Positions 1 to 4,947 of a stretch of DNA of 6,995 bases are shown one piece after another; within the stretch, counting starts at the first letter, position 1, and the number at the start of each line of letters is the position of its first letter. This DNA comes from Gammaproteobacteria bacterium (lineage in GTDB: Bacteria; Pseudomonadota; Gammaproteobacteria; HK1): contig JAGRHX010000655.1 in assembly GCA_020444775.1 (NCBI GenBank), forward strand, positions 1 to 6,995, in the 5' to 3' direction. Below the pieces are notes generated by a model, which was not told the origin of the DNA, did not search any database, and saw only the letters and a list, made by a program, of their open reading frames with translations. The translations under genes were made by a program, and so were the position numbers.

Positions 1-169
1 CCTTGCACGAGCTGCTCGCAGTCGCGCACGAGCTTTGACCCTTGCAGGAGTTGACGCCCATGCACTGGACCTTGTCGCCTTCCGCGCTCGCGCTGAGCGG
101 CGCCAGGGCAAACATCGCGGCGGCGGTGGCGGCAAGTGCGAGGCTGGTGTTGGTCTTGACAGTGCTCAT
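1..169 (-). CDS. Bufferin-type (BufA-like) secreted cysteine-rich metallophore precursor, 3' end cut by window edge
   Basis: The first 56 codons of a minus-strand gene run off the left edge. The protein begins MSTVKTNTSL, then has an Ala/Leu-rich hydrophobic stretch (about residues 10-25) and an ASA|EG signal-peptidase I-like site near residue 29, so export to the periplasm is predicted. The visible mature part holds four cysteines (residues 36, 42, 48, 55) in a repeating pattern: VQC, NSCKGQ, SSCATA, SSCK. From memory, this 'C-x-G-x-N-S-C-K-G-Q' pattern is typical of small BufA-type precursors whose cysteines are modified by a DUF692/MNIO enzyme (BufB) with a partner (BufC), giving copper-binding bufferins. 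The start is set by a strong Shine-Dalgarno six bases upstream. The modification genes would be expected downstream, outside the window, so the assignment rests on the N-terminal half only. It is unlikely to be part of the alicyclic-acid operon, from which about 640 bp separate it. It could also be an unmodified small Cys-rich exported protein. Confidence 0.65.
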   Translation of the reverse strand, partial: MSTVKTNTSLALAATAAAMFALAPLSASAEGDKVQCMGVNSCKGQSSCATASSSCK

Positions 170-175
170 TGATGT

Positions 176-181
176 CTCCTT
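176..181 (-). promoter_or_regulatory. Ribosome binding site of the bufferin-like gene
   Basis: On the minus strand AAGGAG lies six bases before the ATG at 169. This is a near-consensus Shine-Dalgarno and it decides the start of the left-edge gene. It also implies that the gene is translated independently rather than by coupling. Confidence 0.8.
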
Positions 182-182
182 G

Positions 183-210
183 GAAGTCAAAGGAAGTCGA
201 ACATGAAGTC
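183..210. repeat. Three GAAGTC direct repeats in the leader of the bufferin-like gene
   Basis: GAAGTC occurs at 183-188, 193-198 and 205-210 (GACTTC on the gene's strand), with starts 10 and 12 bases apart, that is about one helical turn. The first two copies extend to GGAAGTC. They sit 13 to 41 bases upstream of the start codon, directly before the Shine-Dalgarno. They could be a protein-binding array or an mRNA leader element, but short hexamers can recur by chance. Confidence 0.35.
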
Positions 211-229
211 GATCGGAGTTGACGCGGCC

Positions 230-270
230 CCCTGGAGGGTCTGGACCAGGTCTTGGTCCGGTCTCCAGGG
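230..270. repeat. Interrupted hairpin / dyad upstream of the bufferin-like gene
   Basis: An outer 8-bp perfect arm pair (CCCTGGAG at 230-237 with CTCCAGGG at 263-270) encloses an inner 6-bp perfect pair (GGACCA at 243-248 with TGGTCC at 254-259) around a 5-base loop. The internal bulge is 5 and 3 bases. It lies about 60 bases upstream of the ATG at 169 on that gene's strand. No T-run follows on either strand, so it is not a standard intrinsic terminator. An operator or a structured 5' leader are the likelier readings. Confidence 0.55.
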
Positions 271-532
271 TACGGTTGCGACGAGGTGTCGAACCATGAA
301 TCCAAGTCTAGTCGCGGATCTTCACATCAACATCACGGACGGATAACGCGCCGGTGGCGAGATTGTGAAATGAGATCAGCGTCTGCCAGGCCTCGATGAA
401 GCGACCGAGCATCTGCATGTCTGCAGACGCGTTGGGAAAAGAACCTATCTGTCAGAGGGATAGCGGCACGTGCTGGGCGTGAGAGGTCAAGCAAGCAGCG
501 TCAATCTTCAGGCAGCGGCTCCAGACCGCCCG

Positions 533-552
533 TGAGGCATACTGAGGCATAC
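533..552. repeat. Perfect tandem duplication of a 10-mer
   Basis: TGAGGCATAC is present twice in direct tandem (533-542 and 543-552), with no mismatch. It lies in the middle of the intergenic region. The 10-base period matches one DNA turn, so a regulator site is conceivable, but a replication-slippage duplication explains it equally well. Confidence 0.5.
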
Positions 553-711
553 ACTCGAGCGGGATTGGACGGGCACCGTCCGCCTGCTTTCCAGCTAGAA
601 CCCGGACGCGTCGCCCGGTCGGAAGGGCTCCGAGCGATCCGCCTGCGGGCGAGTCCCCGGAGCGGGCCGGCACGCTTCTCGACCTCCACCATCGCAAAGG
701 CCGAGGCAGAC

Positions 712-772
712 TGAATCCTTCTCGACACCCGCATTCGCGCGCCGCTGGTGGCTACCGCGCGCGATGGATTCA
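712..772. repeat. Inverted repeat downstream of the operon end
   Basis: TGAATCC (712-718) and GGATTCA (766-772) form 7-bp arms. Inside them alternating CG tracts (736-741 and 756-763) can pair with each other. On the operon strand the structure begins about 37 bases after the last stop codon (810). There is no following T-run, so I would not call it an intrinsic terminator. It could stabilise the 3' end of the mRNA or be incidental in GC-rich DNA. Confidence 0.3.
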
Positions 773-809
773 ACGGCGGTTGTGAAAACGAGCCAACTCA
801 GCCATCACC

Positions 810-1436
810 TCACTCACGCTGACGCTGCCTGGCCACCAGCGAGCGACGTGCCGGCGCATAGCCCGCGCCGCCATGGACCTCGAACAACGCCCGACTGATG
901 TCGTAGTGCCTCGCCAGCCCACCTCCGACCACACGCTCTATAGGGCCATCGGGGTAACCCAGGCCGAGCCTGCAGGTCAGGTCCATGTCCTCGGCGCTCG
1001 CCAGCCCCTCGTCCAGAAAACGCAACGCGGCGTTGTACTTCGGTCGAACCAGACGGTCGATGATGCGCCCGGCATGGTCCGCGCACACGACCACGTCGAG
1101 CCCGGCGTCCTCGAACACCGAGCGTGCCGCCTCGATGGCGCTGTCAGGCGTGCGTGGCTGGCGCACCAGCTCCACCAGCTTCGATGGCGGGCCGTCGCCG
1201 TTTCGATAGCGGGCGAAGCCCAGCATGTTCGAGCCTTCACGACCAGCGTCCTCGCCGGTGTGCACGCCCAGGCACTCGGTGTCCAGCTCGACCAGGATCG
1301 CGATTCTCGCGGGGTCGGCCACCGGCTCTACGCCCAGGTAGATCATCACCTCGCCGGCCTCGCTCGCCCCATCCAGGAACGCGTCACCGGGCGGAAACGA
1401 GCGGCTCTCGCCGCCTTGCACGATGGAGTACTTCAT
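810..1436 (-). CDS. Truncated 3-hydroxyacyl-CoA dehydrogenase homologue: reduced Rossmann-like part plus 3HCDH C-terminal domain
   Basis: A 208-residue protein. Residues about 118-205 match the 3-hydroxyacyl-CoA dehydrogenase C-terminal domain: AGRIIDRLVRP, then NAALRFLDEGLAS, then LGLGYPDGP. The N-terminal 115 residues lack the GxxGxxG nucleotide loop and are too short for a full NAD domain, yet they keep a trace of the catalytic region: KLVEL with Glu89 in the position of the dyad glutamate. No histidine is present where the catalytic GMH motif should be (residues 71-80 read MLGFARYRNG). This layout matches the second half of PaaH-type proteins of roughly 475-500 residues, whose 'reduced Rossmann-fold' segment and second 3HCDH domain are non-catalytic. 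Its ATG overlaps the stop of the full-length dehydrogenase as ATGA (4 bases) and has no good Shine-Dalgarno, so translation is probably coupled. I infer a structural or CoA-binding partner of the upstream enzyme rather than an independent dehydrogenase. It is the last gene of the operon. Confidence 0.8.
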   Translation of the reverse strand: MKYSIVQGGESRSFPPGDAFLDGASEAGEVMIYLGVEPVADPARIAILVELDTECLGVHTGEDAGREGSNMLGFARYRNGDGPPSKLVELVRQPRTPDSAIEAARSVFEDAGLDVVVCADHAGRIIDRLVRPKYNAALRFLDEGLASAEDMDLTCRLGLGYPDGPIERVVGGGLARHYDISRALFEVHGGAGYAPARRSLVARQRQRE

Positions 1437-2311
1437 GCGCCAAACATCCGATTGCCGTCATACACATAGAACCCACGACCGCTCTTACGCCCGAGGTGTC
1501 CCGCCGCCACCATACGTTTGAGCAGCGGCGGAGCCGCGGCCCGCGGGTCCAGGGTCACCGGGTAGAAGGCCTCGCAAAGCAGCACCTGGGTATCGAGTCC
1601 AACCAGATCGATCAGCTCCAAGGGTCCCATCTTGTAGCCCAACCCGGACTTGATGGCCTTGTCGATGTCCGCCGGGCTGGCGACACCGGCCTCGACCGCG
1701 CGGATGGCATCATTGTTGAAGGGCACCAGCAGGGCATTGAGGATGAAGCCAGGCTTGTCCTGGGTCTTCACCGGCAGCTGCCCGACGGCCTTGGTCCAGA
1801 CCCAGGCCGTCTCGAAGGTCTCATCGGAGGTATTGACCCCGGGAGACATCTCGATGAGCTTCATCAGCTGCGCGGGCAGGCAGAAGTGCATGCCGACGAC
1901 CTTGTCCTGGCGATCACAGCCCGCCGCGATCTCGGTGATCGACAAGGTGGAGGTGTTCGAAGCGAAGATCGTATGCGCCTCACATGCACGGTCGAGCCGG
2001 CCAAGCAGCTCGCGCTTGACAGCAAGGTCCTCGAACACGGCCTCGATCACCAGGTCACAGTCGGCCAGGGCCTCGATCTCGGTGGCTGGGGTGAGCCGGG
2101 CCATGGCCGCATCGCGCTCTTCCTCGCTCATGCGACCGCGCTCGACGGACCGGCCGAAGAAGCTCTGGGTTTGCGCACGAGCCGCGGCGAGCGGCTGCTC
2201 GGCACGGTCGAAACACACCGTCTCGAATCCTGCGCGCGCCGCGACGATGGCGATACCCGAGCCCATGGTGCCCGCTGCGCCGCACACGCCCACCTTCTTG
2301 ATTGCGCTCAT
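1433..2311 (-). CDS. NAD-dependent 3-hydroxyacyl-CoA dehydrogenase (PaaH/HBD type)
   Basis: A 292-residue soluble enzyme that oxidises an L-3-hydroxyacyl-CoA to the 3-oxoacyl-CoA with NAD. The N-terminal Rossmann fold is clear: VGVCGAAGTMGSGIA with glycines 11, 14 and 17. Other motifs are ASNTSTLSI (residues 117-125), the catalytic His142 in GMHFCLP with Glu154 in KLIE, and the C-terminal 3HCDH domain from about residue 186 (DKPGFILNALLVPFNN, SGLGYKMGP, GRKSGRGFY). Length is normal for the single-domain family. I start at the ATG at 2311, since it overlaps the acyl-CoA dehydrogenase stop as ATGA and sits right before the Rossmann motif; a GGAG lies upstream. The reading frame stays open further upstream, but only inside the previous gene. 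Next to the catalytic His the usual FFNP reads FCLP. In context it may oxidise 3-hydroxypimeloyl-CoA-like intermediates or the ring hydroxyl of 2-hydroxycyclohexanecarboxyl-CoA, itself a beta-hydroxyacyl-CoA. The family is certain, the substrate is not. Confidence 0.93.
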   Translation of the reverse strand: MSAIKKVGVCGAAGTMGSGIAIVAARAGFETVCFDRAEQPLAAARAQTQSFFGRSVERGRMSEEERDAAMARLTPATEIEALADCDLVIEAVFEDLAVKRELLGRLDRACEAHTIFASNTSTLSITEIAAGCDRQDKVVGMHFCLPAQLMKLIEMSPGVNTSDETFETAWVWTKAVGQLPVKTQDKPGFILNALLVPFNNDAIRAVEAGVASPADIDKAIKSGLGYKMGPLELIDLVGLDTQVLLCEAFYPVTLDPRAAAPPLLKRMVAAGHLGRKSGRGFYVYDGNRMFGA

Positions 2312-3474
2312 CTGGATTGAAAACTCCGTCCTATCAGCTGACGATGCACCTGGTTGGTGCCCTCCCATATCTGCGTGATCTTCGCATCGCGCATCAGCCG
2401 CTCGACCCTGAAGTCGCTGCAATAACCGTAGCCGCCGTGCATCTGCACCGCCTCGGTGGTCATGCGCATGGCGAGATCGGACGCACGCAGCTTGGCGATC
2501 GAAGCTTCCAGCCCGTAGTCCTGACTGCCGCCATCGACCAGCTCGGCAACGTAGTCGATCCAGCGTTCCAACAGGGCAAGCTCGGTCGCCAGATCGGCCA
2601 GCATGAACTGGTTGGCCTGGAACTCGATGATCTTGCGTCGCGACTGAGCGCGCTCGTTCATGTACGCGACCATGTCGGCGAACGCGGCACGGGCGATGCC
2701 GATCGCATGACAGGCGACGCTGGGACGCGACTTGTTCAGCGAGGCGAGCAGGATGGCGAGCCCGTCGCCCGGCTCGCCGAGCAGGTTCTCGCGCGGCACA
2801 CGACAGCCCTCGAAGCGCAGCGCGGCGGTCGACGAGGCGCGATGGCCCATCTTCCGTTCGACCCCTGCAACCTCGAAACCCGGTGTGCCCTTCTCCAGCA
2901 CGAGCACGCTGATCGCGCGCTTGGAGTCATCGATCTCGCTCCACTTGCCGAACAGCAAGATGAGGTCCGCCACGTCGCCCGAGGAGATGAACAGCTTGGC
3001 GCCATCGACGACGATGTCGTCACCGTCGGGCGTGAAGCGGGTGCGCATGCCGGTCGCATCCGAGCCGGCGTGAGCCTCGGTGATCGCCAGGGCACCGAGT
3101 CCACCCTGCGCGATGCGTGGCAGCAGACGCTGCTTCTGGGCCTCGGTACCGAAGTCGATGAGCGGCTTCATGCCATGGAAGGTCGTCGCGTAGATGATGC
3201 CGGTGGAAGCACAGGCCGCGGAGATGATCGCCACACACTCCAGGTACAGGCGATAGCGGGTCAACGAACCGCCATAGGCGTCCGGCACGAAGATCGCGTT
3301 CAGACCGAGCTCGTTGAGCGCGCGGATGTTGTCCCACGGAAACTCACCGCTGCGATCGAGCTCCGCCGCGGCCGGCGCGATGACCTCGTCGGCGACCCGC
3401 TGCACCTGATCGAGGATCAGACGCTCGTCCTCCTCGAATGCTCGATGTCCGGCTAACTGGTCGAAAATCCTCAT
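2308..3474 (-). CDS. aliB: Acyl-CoA dehydrogenase, AliB-like (cyclohexanecarboxyl-CoA dehydrogenase)
   Basis: A 388-residue FAD flavoenzyme of the acyl-CoA dehydrogenase family, with all three domains and normal length. Visible are the N-terminal helical domain (about 1-125), the FAD/substrate signature ALAITEAHAGSDA (128-140), FISSGDVAD (162-170), the beta domain ending near VPRENLLG (226-233), and the C-terminal helical domain with QMHGGYGY (344-351) and RLMRDAKI. The catalytic base is Glu371 in QIWEGTNQ. Its proposed reaction is 1,2-dehydrogenation of cyclohexanecarboxyl-CoA (or a related alicyclic CoA ester) to the cyclohex-1-ene form, passing electrons to ETF. The AliB call rests on the neighbouring AliA- and BadK-like genes rather than on unique residues; a general acyl-CoA dehydrogenase cannot be excluded. 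The ATG at 3474 shares one base with the preceding SDR stop (TGATG), which favours coupled translation. The 3' end overlaps the next gene by 4 bases. Confidence 0.85.
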   Translation of the reverse strand: MRIFDQLAGHRAFEEDERLILDQVQRVADEVIAPAAAELDRSGEFPWDNIRALNELGLNAIFVPDAYGGSLTRYRLYLECVAIISAACASTGIIYATTFHGMKPLIDFGTEAQKQRLLPRIAQGGLGALAITEAHAGSDATGMRTRFTPDGDDIVVDGAKLFISSGDVADLILLFGKWSEIDDSKRAISVLVLEKGTPGFEVAGVERKMGHRASSTAALRFEGCRVPRENLLGEPGDGLAILLASLNKSRPSVACHAIGIARAAFADMVAYMNERAQSRRKIIEFQANQFMLADLATELALLERWIDYVAELVDGGSQDYGLEASIAKLRASDLAMRMTTEAVQMHGGYGYCSDFRVERLMRDAKITQIWEGTNQVHRQLIGRSFQSR

Positions 3475-4184
3475 CAGTGGTTCATCCCATGCCCGCCGTC
3501 CATGTAGATGGTCTCGCCGGTCAGGTAGCCGACGTCCGCGTCAAGAACGGCCTTGACCAGACGCGCCACCTCATCGACGGTTCCGACCCGCCCGCCCGGA
3601 ATGCGTCCGCGCAGGAAGTCCTGCACCTTGGGCCGGCTGAGATAGTCGCGATTCAAATCGGTCTCGACATAGCCCGGAGCGAGGTTCACCACGGCGATAC
3701 CATCGACCGCCCATTCGACCGCCAGGCAGCGGGTGATGGCCGCCACCGCCGCCTTCGATGCGCAGTAGGCGACGTTGTCCGGCACACCCAGCTTGTCGAA
3801 GAACGAGCCGATATTGATGATGCGACCGGCACCGTGCGCCTTGAGGTACGGGTATGCCTCCCGACACAGGACCATGACGGCGGTCGCGTTGAGCTGCATC
3901 ACCTGCTCGTAACGTTGCGTGCTCAGCTTCGCCGCGGGGCTCGTCAGATGCACGCCCGCATTGTTGACGAGCGCACGGATCGGGCCACGCTCGGCAATGC
4001 CCGCGAGCGCGGCGCCGACCGCCGCCTCGTCGGTGACGTCACAGCGGATTCCGGTGCCGGCCGCGGACTCACCGCTGCGCGACAAGCCGACCACCGTGTG
4101 ACCGGCCGCGGCCAGGGTGCTCGCGATGGCCGCGCCGATGCCACGGCTCGCACCGGTGATCACGGTTTGCTCGGCCTCACTCAT
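3474..4184 (-). CDS. Short-chain dehydrogenase/reductase in the BadH position
   Basis: A 236-residue classical SDR. It has the cofactor motif TGASRGIG (residues 10-17), NNAG (74-77), a catalytic Ser127 in INIGS, the YxxxK pair Tyr140/Lys144 (YCASK), and the LAPGYVETD turn (168-176); the end YLTGETIYMDGG is typical. The start is the ATG at 4184: it lies just before the first beta strand (MSEAEQTVIT) and overlaps the hydratase stop by 8 bases, whereas the longer frame upstream is Arg-rich and lies inside the hydratase gene. By position it should oxidise 2-hydroxycyclohexanecarboxyl-CoA to the 2-keto form, as BadH does. However, it is shorter than BadH as I remember it (about 255 residues) and differs around the active site (GSFFDKLGVPDN between Ser and Tyr). 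It has no Asp at the end of the second strand (GLSRSG instead), so NADP may be preferred. The SDR family is certain; the BadH role is inferred. Confidence 0.92.
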   Translation of the reverse strand: MSEAEQTVITGASRGIGAAIASTLAAAGHTVVGLSRSGESAAGTGIRCDVTDEAAVGAALAGIAERGPIRALVNNAGVHLTSPAAKLSTQRYEQVMQLNATAVMVLCREAYPYLKAHGAGRIINIGSFFDKLGVPDNVAYCASKAAVAAITRCLAVEWAVDGIAVVNLAPGYVETDLNRDYLSRPKVQDFLRGRIPGGRVGTVDEVARLVKAVLDADVGYLTGETIYMDGGHGMNH

Positions 4185-4947
4185 CGCGAAACTCTGCCTT
4201 GCGCTTCTCCTCGAACGCCGCCATGCCCTCCTCGGCATCTCGCGTGCGAAACGCCAGGGTCGACAGATCCGCCTCGATGGCAAATCCCTCGTGCAGCGGC
4301 ACATCCAGCGCCCGAGTCACGGCCTCGCGGGCAAAGCCGAGCACCGGCAGGCTGAAGCCGGTGAAACGACGTGCGAAGCTCAACGCCTGCGTCATCGGGT
4401 CATCGCTGTCCAGCAGTCGATGCACCAGACCGATCCGAGCCGCTTCCTCGGCATCGACCGTGGCGCCGGTGAGGATCATCTCCAGCGCGCGCGCCTCGCC
4501 TATCGCCCGCGGCAGACGTTGAGTACCGCCGTAGCCCGGGATCAGTCCGAGCTTGATCTCGGGCAGGCCCATCTTGGCGTTGGGCGTGGCCAGACGAAAC
4601 GTGCAGGCCAGGGCCAGCTCCAGTCCGCCCCCGAACGCATAGCCGTTGATGAGCGCGATCGACGGAAATGGATAGTCGTCGAGCCGAGCGAAGATCCGCT
4701 GTCCGAGCCTCGCGCCCTGCTTCTGTTGCGTCAGGCTGCGCCCGCGCAGCTCCTTGATGTCCGCGCCCGCACAGAAAGCCTTTTCTCCCGCGCCGGTGAC
4801 GATGAGCACCCGTGCGTCGCTATCGGCGGCCTCGGCCAGCGCGCGATCGATGTCACGCAGGATTTCGAAGGACAGCGCGTTCAACGCCTGCGGCCTGTTC
4901 AAGACGAGCACCGCGGCCTCGTCACGGCGCGTCAGCTCGACGCTCAT
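4177..4947 (-). CDS. badK: Enoyl-CoA hydratase, BadK-like (cyclohex-1-ene-1-carboxyl-CoA hydratase)
   Basis: A 256-residue crotonase of normal length. The oxyanion-hole segments are FCAGADIKEL (58-67) and GYAFGGGLELAL (102-113). Both catalytic glutamates of true hydratases are present and 20 residues apart: Glu110 in GGGLE and Glu130 in LPE, followed by the IPGYGGTQRLPR loop (136-147). The end (EGMAAFEEKRKAEF) is also standard for hydratases. It is therefore expected to be an active syn-hydratase. In this operon the likely substrate is the cyclohex-1-ene-1-carboxyl-CoA type product of the acyl-CoA dehydrogenase, giving 2-hydroxycyclohexanecarboxyl-CoA. The start at 4947 overlaps the ligase stop as ATGA and is backed by a strong GAGGAG five bases upstream. 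The BadK identity comes from the AliA/AliB/BadI-like setting; by sequence alone it could be a straight-chain enoyl-CoA hydratase. Confidence 0.88.
   Translation of the reverse strand: MSVELTRRDEAAVLVLNRPQALNALSFEILRDIDRALAEAADSDARVLIVTGAGEKAFCAGADIKELRGRSLTQQKQGARLGQRIFARLDDYPFPSIALINGYAFGGGLELALACTFRLATPNAKMGLPEIKLGLIPGYGGTQRLPRAIGEARALEMILTGATVDAEEAARIGLVHRLLDSDDPMTQALSFARRFTGFSLPVLGFAREAVTRALDVPLHEGFAIEADLSTLAFRTRDAEEGMAAFEEKRKAEFRDE

Larger units (their letters stand above)
170..809. other. Intergenic region without a supported gene
   Basis: About 640 bp separate the end of the catabolic operon from the bufferin-like gene. Reading frames here are short, start mostly with TTG, are Arg/Ala/Ser-rich and show no motif, so I call none. 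The stretch must contain the 3' end signals of the operon and probably the promoter of the bufferin-like gene, but I could not pick out a convincing -35/-10 pair or a GC-hairpin followed by a T-run on either strand. It does contain small repeats, listed separately: three GAAGTC copies near 183-210, an interrupted hairpin at 230-270, a 10-bp palindrome GTCTGCAGAC at 419-428, a doubled 10-mer at 533-552 and an inverted repeat at 712-772. A 36-codon minus-strand frame (418 to 308) is noted as a finding only. Confidence 0.7.

Noticed and set aside
203..346. 47-codon plus-strand frame with an AGGAAG seven bases before its ATG
   Set aside because: The Shine-Dalgarno-like bases are part of the GAAGTC repeats and the frame runs through the 230-270 hairpin; the sequence has no protein-like signal and no known counterpart.
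452..773. Overlapping minus-strand frames of 81 and 90 codons in the intergenic region
   Set aside because: Both need TTG starts, are rich in Arg/Ser/Ala and lack a ribosome binding site or a recognisable motif.
712..809. Intrinsic terminator after the operon
   Set aside because: The inverted repeat at 712-772 has a large spacer and no T-run on the minus strand, and no better hairpin is seen between 773 and 809.
1124..2320. 398-codon plus-strand open frame
   Set aside because: It lies wholly opposite two well-supported dehydrogenase genes, shows no domain motif, and is Arg/His/Gly-rich, as expected of antisense frames in GC-rich coding DNA.
2302..3456. 384-codon plus-strand open frame opposite the acyl-CoA dehydrogenase
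   Set aside because: Antisense shadow in codon register with the real gene; no recognisable family motif.
4185..4304. Forty-residue N-terminal extension of the SDR
   Set aside because: Arg-rich, lies inside the hydratase gene and precedes the first strand of the fold; the ATG at 4184 gives a normal SDR N-terminus.
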